A stretch of DNA of 13,574 nt from Alphaproteobacteria bacterium UBA2954 (lineage in GTDB: Bacteria; Pseudomonadota; Alphaproteobacteria; Puniceispirillales; Puniceispirillaceae). Made by a program: the position numbers and the translations under genes. A model generated the notes under the pieces. The model saw only the letters and a program-made list of their open reading frames with translations, was not told the origin of the DNA and did no database searches. The stretch covers positions 1 through 13,574 of the forward strand of contig DEBO01000044.1 of assembly GCA_002348585.1 (NCBI GenBank). Reading direction: 5' to 3'. Shown in pieces: positions 6,188 to 13,087 of the stretch; position 1 is the first letter of the stretch, and every line of letters begins with the position of its first letter.

Positions 6188-6999
6188 TGATGCATCAGAC
6201 CATCTTTTCAAAGCTGATGCTAATTTTTAGCAGCATTTGTGCGGTATTTGCACTCAGCTTGGTGCTTCTTCTGGCAACAGATGCATCAGCAATTGCCGCT
6301 GATAATTTGGCTGGCCTAACCGGTGGCCTTCCGGCTTTGACTTCAACTGAATACGGGGATGGTTCAACCTCTTATAGCCTCTCCTTGCAGGTTCTAGCCC
6401 TGATGACAGCTCTGACTTTGTTACCGTCTTTGGTGCTGGGGATGACTTCTTTCACTCGGATTATTATTGTTCTATCTATTTTGCGCCAGGCGATGGGGAC
6501 ACAGCAGACACCGCCTAATCAGGTGTTGATTGCAATCGCGCTTTTCTTATCTTTGTTCATTATGGCGCCAACATTTACAACTGTTTATGAAGATGCTGCT
6601 GACCCCTTTCTAAATGGTGATATATCAGCTGATATTGCTCTGACCAATGCAAGCAACACGATGAAGGTATTTCTGGTAAAAAACACCCGTAAAGATGATC
6701 TGAATATGTTTGCTGATATGGCGAACGAAACTGGGTTTGAAAAAGCAGAAGATGTGCCGCTGACTATCCTGCTGCCTGCCTTTATCACCTCTGAGCTCAA
6801 AACAGCCTTTCAGATTGGCTTTCTTTTGTTTCTGCCCTTTTTGGTGATCGATATGGTGATCGCCTCTGTTCTGATGTCGTTGGGGATGATGATGCTTAGC
6901 CCTATGCTTGTATCGCTGCCATTCAAACTGCTGTTGTTTGTTTTGGTTGATGGCTGGGCTATGACGGTTGGCTCACTTGTCGCAACTTATACGGCATGA
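6184..6999 (+). CDS. fliP: FliP, flagellar type III export gate protein
   Basis: FliP forms the pentameric core of the export channel with FliQ and FliR. The 271-aa product has the cleavable signal peptide characteristic of FliP: a hydrophobic run at about 11-31 with a likely cleavage site after ASA (34-36) or at about 39. The mature part carries the family signatures MTSFTRIIIVLSILRQAMGT, TPPNQVLIAIALFLSLFIMA and the C-terminal FITSELKTAFQIGFLLFLPF followed by VIDMVIASVLMSLGMMMLSP. Four membrane segments are expected. Three ATGs in a row occur at 6184, 6187 and 6190. GGAG at 6174-6177 fits 6184 (6 nt) or 6187 (9 nt). A TTG at 6172 is less likely because it would bury the ribosome-binding site. 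The start overlaps the fliO stop. Confidence 0.97.
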   Translation: MMMHQTIFSKLMLIFSSICAVFALSLVLLLATDASAIAADNLAGLTGGLPALTSTEYGDGSTSYSLSLQVLALMTALTLLPSLVLGMTSFTRIIIVLSILRQAMGTQQTPPNQVLIAIALFLSLFIMAPTFTTVYEDAADPFLNGDISADIALTNASNTMKVFLVKNTRKDDLNMFADMANETGFEKAEDVPLTILLPAFITSELKTAFQIGFLLFLPFLVIDMVIASVLMSLGMMMLSPMLVSLPFKLLLFVLVDGWAMTVGSLVATYTA

Positions 7000-7031
7000 C
7001 TGGTGCAAAATTCTAGAGGAAAGATTTGCTG

Positions 7032-7301
7032 ATGTTTGATTTCGATATGAATGTTGAATTCCTCCGCATGGCCTTGTGGCAAATTGTTATTGTAGCTGGT
7101 CCTATTCTGGGTGTGGCACTGGCTATCGGGTTGTTGATTGGGATTATTCAGGCAGCTACCTCGATTAACGAGATGACGCTCAGTTTTGTTCCAAAACTTG
7201 TTTTGGTTCTAGTAACGTTTGGGTTTGCCGCAAATTTTATGCTGATCAGCCTGACTGATTATTTTGCTTTCATCTTTGACCAAATTACGCAGATTGGCTG
7301 A
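7032..7301 (+). CDS. fliQ: FliQ, flagellar type III export gate protein
   Basis: FliQ is the small two-helix protein that packs around FliP in the export gate. The 89-aa product has two hydrophobic segments (about 16-36 and 52-75) and the family pattern LRMALWQIVIVAGPILGVAL, IIQAATSINEMTLSFVPKL. The start is uncertain. AGAGGA at 7015-7020 is 11 nt from ATG 7032 but only 5 nt from an in-frame TTG at 7026, which would add two residues. I kept the ATG. The gene lies 32 nt after fliP and 17 nt before fliR. Confidence 0.95.
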   Translation: MFDFDMNVEFLRMALWQIVIVAGPILGVALAIGLLIGIIQAATSINEMTLSFVPKLVLVLVTFGFAANFMLISLTDYFAFIFDQITQIG

Positions 7302-7318
7302 CTCGGAGACCTGCAAAT

Positions 7319-8146
7319 ATGCATCTTCCTCTGACATTATTGCATGATATGGGCGGTCTGCCAGGACTGGAGCTGCAAGCGGTTATGTCTGTGTTGGCAC
7401 AATTTTTTCTAGCGACAATTCGAATTGGTGCTTTCTTGGTAGCCGTGCCAGTATTTGGGGCAGCCAATGTCCCGTTGCAAGTGCGTATAATACTGTCTGC
7501 ACTTTTGGGTGTAGTTGTCATGGGTTATGTGCCAGTGCCGACAGTTGATAGTTACAGCGAGTTGCAAATTCTGGGAGTTATTGTAACTGAACTTGTGGTG
7601 GGTCTGTCAGCTGGCTTGATCATCACTATCTGGTTTTCAGCGGCGGTGCTGGCAGGCGAGAAGATTGCTACCTCCGCTGGCTTAGGTTTTGCTGCTCAAA
7701 TTGATCCCAGTACAGGTGCTACGACCCCAGTTGTCTCAAAAATGTTATCTTTATTTCTGATTGTTATATTCCTAGGCTTGAACGGGCACCTTGTGGTAAT
7801 CCGCACAATGCTTGATAGTTACAGTTATCTGCCGATTGGTGAAATGCCTGCCTTTGGTGCTTTGATTAAGGGCGGCATTGCCGCTGCGGGGTCGATGTTT
7901 TTAGCAGCCACAATTATTATGCTCCCGATTGCAATTACCATGTTACTCATTAATTTGGCGATCGGAGTCATTACTCGTTCGGCACCGCAGCTGAATCTAT
8001 TTTCCTTTGGCTTTCCAATATCGATGCTAGCTGTGTTTGTGGTGCTTTATATGTCAATTGGGGCGATATCGCTTGCAATGCAGGACTTGGTGCATTCTAC
8101 AATAGATAATTTTCAGCTTGTGATGGGGGCAATGACTTATGGCTGA
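7319..8146 (+). CDS. fliR: FliR, flagellar type III export gate protein
   Basis: FliR is the single-copy subunit that completes the FliP5-FliQ4-FliR1 channel and contacts FlhB. The 275-aa product is strongly hydrophobic with about six membrane segments. It shows the family pattern ATIRIGAFLVAVPVFGAANV followed by PLQVRIILSALLG, then GLSAGLIITIWFSAAVLAGE and the mid-protein GFAAQIDPSTGATTPVVS. The C-terminal segment includes FSFGFPISMLAVFVVLYMSI. GGAG at 7305-7308 precedes the ATG by 10 nt. The gene end overlaps flhB by 8 nt, so the two are translationally coupled. Length is normal to slightly long. Confidence 0.96.
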   Translation: MHLPLTLLHDMGGLPGLELQAVMSVLAQFFLATIRIGAFLVAVPVFGAANVPLQVRIILSALLGVVVMGYVPVPTVDSYSELQILGVIVTELVVGLSAGLIITIWFSAAVLAGEKIATSAGLGFAAQIDPSTGATTPVVSKMLSLFLIVIFLGLNGHLVVIRTMLDSYSYLPIGEMPAFGALIKGGIAAAGSMFLAATIIMLPIAITMLLINLAIGVITRSAPQLNLFSFGFPISMLAVFVVLYMSIGAISLAMQDLVHSTIDNFQLVMGAMTYG

Positions 8147-9320
8147 AGAAAGTCAGGATGGCCAGGAAAAGACCGAAGACCCCTCCCAACGAAAACTGGA
8201 AAAATCAGCCGAGGATGGCAAGGTTCTAACCTCGAAAGAGATGTTTGTCTTTACCTCGATGTTTGCAGCTTTTGTATTAATGTTTGTAACACCGCTTTTT
8301 GCCCAGAAAGTTCTTGCTTATTGGTCAAGACTGTTTCATTTCACCCGCCCTGATGATTTGATGACGATGGCTTTTGAGCGGTTTTATGAGCTGATTTTCT
8401 CAATTATTATCGCTGGCCTTTTTGTTGGAGTGCCGATGATAATCATTGTGATTGGCACTCAAGTTGCTGTTGGAGGGCTGAATTTTGCTCCTAAGGCTTT
8501 TAATTTTAAAGGAAACCGGTTGAATCCGCTGCAAGGGTTTAAGCGAATGTTTGGTACGAAAGGCCTAATGGAACTAACAAAATCTATTTTGAAAGTAGTG
8601 CTGTTGTTTGCTATTGCGGCGGTCACGATTTATGTGCTTTTGCCTTCTGTACTAGAATTGCCATCACGTGATCTTGGGACAGCAACCATTGCTTCTCTTT
8701 TAAATTTTCCTTTTTTATTGGGCATGCTTCTAATTATTTTGGCAATTATCGCGATGATTGACTATTTCTGGCAGCGTCACACACATATACAGTCACTGCG
8801 GATGACCAAACAAGAAGTGAAGGATGAATACAAACAAACTGAAGGCTCGCCAGAGGTAAAAGCTAAGATCCGCCGTATGCAGATGGAAACAGCAGCAAAT
8901 GCGGGGCGTCAACAGGCTGCACTTGACGATGTGCCTGATGCAACAGCTGTAATCACCAACCCAACCCATTTTGCTGTGGCACTGAAATATGAAGTAGGCT
9001 CATCAGAAGCACCAAAGATACTGGCAATGGGTCGGGGTAATATGGCCCATCAGATCATTGAGCGAGCAAATGGAGCAGATGTTACGGTATTCCGTTCACC
9101 GCTTCTGGCACGTGCCTTGTATTATACAGGCGAGATTGGAGCTGAGATTGCCGAGCAGCTTTATCAGGCGGTAGCAGTTGTTCTGGCTTATCTGTATCGT
9201 GTAGATAGAGGTGAAGTTCTTGCTAAGCCAGAGGTGGAGATTCCAGAATCTTTACGCTTCACAGAAAACGGGCGGCCTTTAAAAGGTGAAAATAGTAATA
9301 GAGCGAATTATGAAGCGTAA
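8139..9320 (+). CDS. flhB: FlhB, export gate and substrate-specificity switch protein
   Basis: FlhB sits beside the FliPQR channel, and its cytoplasmic domain switches export from rod/hook to filament proteins after FliK signals. The 393-aa product begins with the family start EESQDGQEKTEDPSQRKLEK and has four membrane segments between about residues 30 and 215. GGLNFAPKAFNFKGNRLNPL (about 112-131) and KRMFGTKGLMELTKSILK are conserved loop motifs. The autocleavage motif NPTH is intact at 274-277, with cleavage expected after N274. The basic helix preceding it (RMTKQEVKDEYKQTEGSP) is also conserved. The start overlaps fliR by 8 nt and the stop overlaps the next gene by 11 nt. flhA does not follow, unlike in many gammaproteobacteria. 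Confidence 0.98.
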   Translation: MAEESQDGQEKTEDPSQRKLEKSAEDGKVLTSKEMFVFTSMFAAFVLMFVTPLFAQKVLAYWSRLFHFTRPDDLMTMAFERFYELIFSIIIAGLFVGVPMIIIVIGTQVAVGGLNFAPKAFNFKGNRLNPLQGFKRMFGTKGLMELTKSILKVVLLFAIAAVTIYVLLPSVLELPSRDLGTATIASLLNFPFLLGMLLIILAIIAMIDYFWQRHTHIQSLRMTKQEVKDEYKQTEGSPEVKAKIRRMQMETAANAGRQQAALDDVPDATAVITNPTHFAVALKYEVGSSEAPKILAMGRGNMAHQIIERANGADVTVFRSPLLARALYYTGEIGAEIAEQLYQAVAVVLAYLYRVDRGEVLAKPEVEIPESLRFTENGRPLKGENSNRANYEA

Positions 9321-9528
9321 ATCACATGAACGTACTGTCGGCACACTGATCAGCACTGTCTGCTATTTTGTTTTGGCTGCTTTTTTTGCGCTTCAGGCTT
9401 CTGATTTTCTTCAGGCGGACGACGGCCTGCGTGGCTGGGCGCTAGCTGCTTGCGCGATGGCCTGCTTTGCTGGTGGGCTGCGGTATGTCATTCATGATAT
9501 GGTTGAAAAGCTAAGGGGGCAAGGTTGA
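9310..9528 (+). CDS. Small two-helix membrane protein of unknown function
   Basis: I do not recognise this 72-aa protein. It has a basic N-terminus (MKRKSHERT), a first hydrophobic segment at about 10-29, a short acidic loop (FLQADDGLRG), a second hydrophobic segment at about 39-56, and a charged C-terminus. The positive N-terminus and the charged tail suggest both ends are cytoplasmic. Cysteines occur in both helices. The ATG lies inside flhB (11-nt overlap). An in-frame GTG at 9286 could extend it by eight residues but has no better ribosome-binding site. The stop overlaps the next start by 4 nt (TTGA). The overlaps tie its expression to flhB, so a role at the export gate or basal body is a fair inference but unproven. 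Confidence 0.75.
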   Translation: MKRKSHERTVGTLISTVCYFVLAAFFALQASDFLQADDGLRGWALAACAMACFAGGLRYVIHDMVEKLRGQG

Positions 9529-9767
9529 AGAGCCTGTCAAAATTCCGGCTTAGCTGTCACGGCTGCCAGCATTTTTTCGTAACCCATGATCCGCGCCGGC
9601 CATGGGGATGCCGCAAGTTTGGCTTTAAAGGCAAAAACCTGCCTGCGCAGACCGTTTATGAGGCAACTGGCATGCAATGTGCATATTATAAAACAAACCC
9701 GTCTGTGAAGGCTTTGCGGGAAAAACCGCGTAAGAAACGACCAGGTGAAGTGAACCTTACCGGATAA
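9525..9767 (+). CDS. Small four-cysteine (probably zinc-binding) protein
   Basis: This is an 80-aa basic, soluble protein with the pattern C11-x2-C14, C29 and C52, a likely single zinc site. Core segments are CHGCQHFFVTHDPRRPWGCR and FGFKGKNLPAQTVYEATG followed by MQCAYY. I recall small uncharacterised proteobacterial proteins with the same layout (CxxC, hF.T.d...P.GC, FGFK, G..C), sometimes given doubtful enzyme names. I cannot name the family with certainty. The tail is Lys/Arg-rich (REKPRKKRPGE). The start is a TTG at 9525 overlapping the previous stop by 4 nt, supported by AAGGGGG at 9513-9519. The next in-frame ATG would remove the first cysteines. Its placement in the flhB tail links it to flagellar expression. 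Its function is unknown. Confidence 0.75.
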   Translation: MKSLSKFRLSCHGCQHFFVTHDPRRPWGCRKFGFKGKNLPAQTVYEATGMQCAYYKTNPSVKALREKPRKKRPGEVNLTG

Positions 9768-9785
9768 GACCGGACATCGCCCTTT

Positions 9786-9821
9786 ATGGAGGCTTGAATG
9801 AGGATTGAGATTAATGTCTAG
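9786..9821 (+). other. Strong ribosome-binding site with micro-ORFs before the coiled-coil gene
   Basis: GGAGG at 9788-9792 is the strongest Shine-Dalgarno near here, but it is spaced 5 nt from ATG 9798, not from the gene's ATG at 9814. ATG 9798 opens a seven-codon frame (MRIEINV) ending at TAG 9819-9821, eight bases past the gene start. A weaker AGGA (9801-9804) lies 9 nt before ATG 9814. Ribosomes finishing the micro-ORF would stop exactly at the real start, so a coupling leader is possible. Chance is also possible. Confidence 0.3.
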
Positions 9822-10551
9822 CGAACTGAATTCGGTGCAGGAAAGCATCAAGCTGGCTTTGGATGCAGCTGACGCTGCAACTGATGTCACTTCTGAATAC
9901 AGTCAAGTTAAACGTGAACATAAAAAGCTGGAGAGCAAAGTGTCTCAAATTCATAAATACACCACGATCACTTTTGTAACAGCAATGGCAGCTGCGATCG
10001 CCGGAATTGGCTTTTCTGCTGTTCTTTACTTTAAAACTCTGGGTGAATTACGCCTTATGACCAAGACAAATCGTGAAGGTCTTGTTGTATTTGCAGAGAA
10101 TATTGATGACTTAAATACTATTCTGACTGACCTGAATGTGGCTCTGAAACAACAGGCAGAATTGGTTGCGCTGAATAAAGAATCATCTGGTAAAATGACC
10201 AAGATGATGGAGCTTATTGAGCAAACATCAAGCACATTGGCAGCAGAAATGCAGGCTTCAACTGCAGCGATGGCTGAATCGAATAAGGCCTTGTCTGAAA
10301 GCCTTTCAACGGAAGTGATCTCCAAAGCTATGGGTCAGAATAACCAGTTAGCGGTCAAGCTAGCTCGCATGGAAGCAGCTCTTGGCAAATCAATAAAAAA
10401 TGTTGAAGGTAAGCTAGTGAAAAATACTGAAATCGGCGCTTTGTCCGCTGCGCAGAAAAATACATCAGCGCAAGTTGAAATGCTGGCAGGGCAAAACGTG
10501 AAAATCCTGCGCCTTTTGGAAGTGCAGCAGGATAGGATCAGTTTTCCTTGA
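9814..10551 (+). CDS. Single-pass membrane protein with long coiled-coil domain, unknown
   Basis: I do not recognise this 245-aa protein. Residues 1-48 form a charged amphipathic helix ending in a basic cluster (KREHKK, 33-38). One hydrophobic helix follows at about 50-73. Residues 80-245 are almost wholly helical with heptad-like spacing of Leu/Ile/Met and no proline until the last residue. The basic cluster before the helix argues for a cytoplasmic N-terminus, leaving a periplasmic coiled coil of about 165 residues. The shape resembles chemoreceptor or LapD-like stalks without a sensor or signalling domain. A longer TTG start at 9805 has no room for a ribosome-binding site, so ATG 9814 (AGGA 9 nt upstream) is chosen. 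It lies 46 nt after the cysteine protein and 40 nt before the PDZ-like gene. Confidence 0.8.
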   Translation: MSSELNSVQESIKLALDAADAATDVTSEYSQVKREHKKLESKVSQIHKYTTITFVTAMAAAIAGIGFSAVLYFKTLGELRLMTKTNREGLVVFAENIDDLNTILTDLNVALKQQAELVALNKESSGKMTKMMELIEQTSSTLAAEMQASTAAMAESNKALSESLSTEVISKAMGQNNQLAVKLARMEAALGKSIKNVEGKLVKNTEIGALSAAQKNTSAQVEMLAGQNVKILRLLEVQQDRISFP

Positions 10552-10591
10552 GGCCCAGACCCTATTGTGAACTGCTAGCAGGCTACGACAC

Positions 10592-11404
10592 ATGGCTGAG
10601 GATAATATAAATAAAATCCCAATAGATGAACCTTCAACAGATAAAGGCACAACCTTTATCGCGATTGAAACGGTCGGCCGTCTGTCGTACGCACGTGAAC
10701 TTCGTCTGAAGCCAGATGATGTGATTGTTGCACTTGACGGCAATTCAATTACCTGTGATATCGACAAATTTGATGAGACTGTCAATTCTTATGCTGAAAT
10801 GCCTGCTTTATTGACTATTTTTCGTAAAGATGAATTCTTTGAAATTTTCATTAGCGAAGCGTTGCAATGCAGTTATAAATACGCGTCTGATGAAGAGATT
10901 GAGACTATTATTGGAAAACAGCCTGAACATGAAATAGGACCTAAGGAAAATTACTATGGTTTTGAAGCGCTACGTGATATGCGCCGACGGGTTCGTTTGT
11001 TCCGTACAGATTATTCCCCCTATGCGACTATCGCACCTGTATTCTGGTTGCTTTATCACAATATGTGGGCTCCTCTGGTTGTGGTGTTGGTCACCTATAT
11101 TGTGTCAGCACTCATTCATCCAATTCTATTGATGTTGACTTATGTGCTATTAAGCATCTATTTCCACAAAGCTCAGACTATCTTGATGCGCAGCTATGGT
11201 GTGTATCTGGATTATACTTGCTGGTTTGTCTTCGCTGAACGTTCAACCCGCAAGGCCCAGGAACGGTTGCGCCGCTTTGATGAAAAATGTCGTTTTGCAT
11301 TTTCGTATGTGCCTGAACCAACCGTTGATGAGAAAGAAGAAGCACGCGTTGCCGCTCTTATGAAAGAGGTGCGGGCAGAGCTTGATGCCGAAGCAAATAG
11401 CTAA
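10592..11404 (+). CDS. PDZ-like domain membrane protein, unknown (DUF2628-like C-terminal part)
   Basis: The 270-aa product has two parts. Residues about 20-90 look like a circularly permuted bacterial PDZ domain: a LxPDDVIxALDGxxI turn (ELRLKPDDVIVALDGNSI, 36-53), then a helix, then a closing strand with LLTIFRKDEFFEIFI (73-87), as in HtrA and RseP PDZ domains. After a charged linker come two hydrophobic segments (about 146-172 and 174-191). The stretch FWLLYHNMWAPL resembles the membrane-associated DUF2628 family, which I infer from memory only. A basic/acidic helical tail ends the protein. No protease catalytic motif is visible, so it is more likely an adaptor than an enzyme. It is the last gene of the + strand operon, 40 nt after the coiled-coil gene. 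A weak AGG lies about 9 nt before the ATG. Confidence 0.8.
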   Translation: MAEDNINKIPIDEPSTDKGTTFIAIETVGRLSYARELRLKPDDVIVALDGNSITCDIDKFDETVNSYAEMPALLTIFRKDEFFEIFISEALQCSYKYASDEEIETIIGKQPEHEIGPKENYYGFEALRDMRRRVRLFRTDYSPYATIAPVFWLLYHNMWAPLVVVLVTYIVSALIHPILLMLTYVLLSIYFHKAQTILMRSYGVYLDYTCWFVFAERSTRKAQERLRRFDEKCRFAFSYVPEPTVDEKEEARVAALMKEVRAELDAEANS

Positions 11405-11898
11405 TATACGAACAAATCGATGCTAATTTGTGTTTTCACTACCGATCAGAAATTTTCAATGTACTTTATGAAGGTAGCGTTAAGGTCATTTTCACTAACT
11501 AATAGTTCAATGAGCAAATTCTAAAGACCTAATTGCTTTTCCTGAATAAAATCATTGTATACTGATGTCAGATTTTTCTAAGATTATAGGCCAGGGCTCT
11601 TCAAACAAAATAGTTTGGGTTTTTTGCCAAGTTAAATTTATATTGTTGTTGAACTTATTATTCTTTCGAAGTTTTCATTTTCATAATGAGATAGAAGCCG
11701 CTTATATTCAATTTCAAAGGTAGCGATCAATTTGGACATTTTTCATAACCTAGGGTTTATTGGAGAATGTGTTTTATAAACAAAATTATTTTATGTTTTG
11801 AATAACCAATCCCCGCAAAATATTTAGAATAGCAAACATGTATTGTGTGCTTTTTGCAAAAACCAATGATACTCCGGTTTACGGATCATGCACATGAT
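11405..11898. other. AT-rich non-coding gap between convergent operons
   Basis: About 494 bp with no credible gene on either strand: short frames here lack ribosome-binding sites and family resemblance. It separates the 3' ends of the + strand flagellar operon and the - strand pomAB operon, so no promoter is expected. It contains one good intrinsic terminator candidate (11600-11625), a 12-bp palindrome TTTTTGCAAAAA (11851-11862) and an inverted repeat at the pomB stop. Nine-base repeats such as TTTTCACTA (11433, 11489) and AAGGTAGCG are about as frequent as chance predicts. I see no RNA gene. Confidence 0.7.
11600..11625 (+). terminator. Intrinsic terminator of the flagellar operon
   Basis: TTCAAAC (11600-11606), loop AAAATA, GTTTGGG (11613-11619) form a seven-pair stem with two G-U wobbles, followed at once by six or seven T residues (11620-11625). 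Orientation fits the + strand transcript. It lies about 200 bases after the PDZ-like gene. The stem is AT-rich and of moderate strength, so read-through is possible. Confidence 0.55.
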
Positions 11899-11899
11899 C
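11884..11899. repeat. Perfect inverted repeat at the pomB stop codon
   Basis: GATCATG-CA-CATGATC is a perfect 7-bp inverted repeat (or six pairs with a GCAC loop) whose right end touches the pomB stop codon (11899-11901 on the - strand). No T-run follows immediately on the - strand; the nearest is about 25-30 bases further. It may stabilise the pomAB mRNA end or aid termination weakly. Confidence 0.45.
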
Positions 11900-13032
11900 T
11901 AGTAATTGATTTCGATCTCTATTCTTCTGTTTTTAGAGCGGCCAGCTGCTGTATCATTGCTGTCTACGGGGCGGCTTTCACCATAGCTGATAGCTTCAAG
12001 CCGGTTATCTGTTATTACCCCGTCAGCGGATAGAGACTGCACTACCGAGGCAGATCGAGCAGCGGCCAAATCCCAATTGTCGCGATAGCGCGAACCAAAT
12101 ATCAGGGGTACATCGTCCGTATGTCCGGAAACAGTGATTTCAGAATCGTTTTCAGAATTCACCCCCGCGATCTGTTGCATGATGGAAATTGCTTCGGGGG
12201 TTAGATCAGCTGAACCTGACGCAAAGGCTCCTCCTGCACCCACGGTGACGATTACCCTGTCTTCATCCTGTTCGACAGCGACCAGACCTTGGTCGATCTG
12301 CTGTTTTAGGGCGATTTTTAACTCATCGGCAGCTTTGGTCGCATCATCTTTAGATTTCTGTATGTTTTCAGCTTGTTCCTGAGCCTGTTCTGTTAGCTCT
12401 GCTGTGGCCTTTGCCAACTGCTCCAGTGTACCTTCAAGACCACCAAACATTACTTCTTGGTCAGACTTGCCTGCAGCTGATTTTGCCCGCTCAACCGCAT
12501 TCAGTGTTTTCTGTAGTAATTGAGGAAGGTCCTGTTCTTCAGCCTCGGTCGGCGTGAAATTTACAATGACTTTTTCACCTAGGGTCTGGACTTCAATATC
12601 GCCTCTGGCAATAGCTTCTTCCAGGGCTTTTACAACATCATCAGCGCTATCCTTAGAATCACCTTCACCGTCTTTTGTTTTGTTCTGCACTTCCAGATCA
12701 GGTTGATTGACCTGCGTGGTCTGCTGGGTCATTTCATTTGTTACTGATTTGCTAGGAGATGGGCTAAAATTCAGCGACAGAACGGTTGTGCCTTTCGGTT
12801 GTTCAACGATCGGCACAACTTTCTGCACACCAAACGCATTACGCAGAGAACCTGAAATCTGTTTAAATTTGGGAACGTTAAATTCTGCAAAAGAAAGGAT
12901 CAGCACAAAGAAGGCCATCAGCAAGGTGGCCATATCAGCGAATGTTGCCATCCATGCCGGGGCGCCGACAGGAGGGCATTTCGGACATTCCTCCTGTTCC
13001 TCTTCAATTTCCTGTGCTGCATCTTCTGCCAT
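11899..13032 (-). CDS. pomB: PomB/MotB-type flagellar stator subunit
   Basis: PomB forms the PomA5-PomB2 ion channel and anchors it to peptidoglycan. The 377-aa product has an acidic N-terminus with C16 and C19, then one membrane helix (about 27-49) in WMATFADMATLLMAFFVLIL, where D33 is the ion-binding residue. The segment FNVPKFKQISGSLRNAFGVQ directly after it is typical of PomB rather than E. coli MotB and corresponds to the plug/linker. The C-terminal OmpA-like domain (about 265-375) has the peptidoglycan-binding motifs VSGHTDDVPL (301-310), NWDLAAARSASVVQSL (319-334) and GRSKNRRIEI (364-373). It is longer than Vibrio PomB (about 315 aa) because of an extended linker (about 75-240). On the - strand an AAGG lies about 8 nt before the ATG, 55 nt after pomA. 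Confidence 0.95.
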   Translation of the reverse strand: MAEDAAQEIEEEQEECPKCPPVGAPAWMATFADMATLLMAFFVLILSFAEFNVPKFKQISGSLRNAFGVQKVVPIVEQPKGTTVLSLNFSPSPSKSVTNEMTQQTTQVNQPDLEVQNKTKDGEGDSKDSADDVVKALEEAIARGDIEVQTLGEKVIVNFTPTEAEEQDLPQLLQKTLNAVERAKSAAGKSDQEVMFGGLEGTLEQLAKATAELTEQAQEQAENIQKSKDDATKAADELKIALKQQIDQGLVAVEQDEDRVIVTVGAGGAFASGSADLTPEAISIMQQIAGVNSENDSEITVSGHTDDVPLIFGSRYRDNWDLAAARSASVVQSLSADGVITDNRLEAISYGESRPVDSNDTAAGRSKNRRIEIEINY

Positions 13033-13087
13033 TATATCTGCCTTTATCGTGAATCTGGTGTCTCAGCTCAAGGATGTTGTTCTAACC

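Noticed and set aside
10572..10581. Perfect 10-bp palindrome CTGCTAGCAG before the PDZ-like gene
   Set aside because: Too short to call an operator without a second site or promoter, and no known regulator matches.
11433..11726. Nine-base repeats in the intergenic gap (TTTTCACTA, AAGGTAGCG)
   Set aside because: A match or two of this length is expected by chance in ~500 AT-rich bases, and the copies lack regular spacing.
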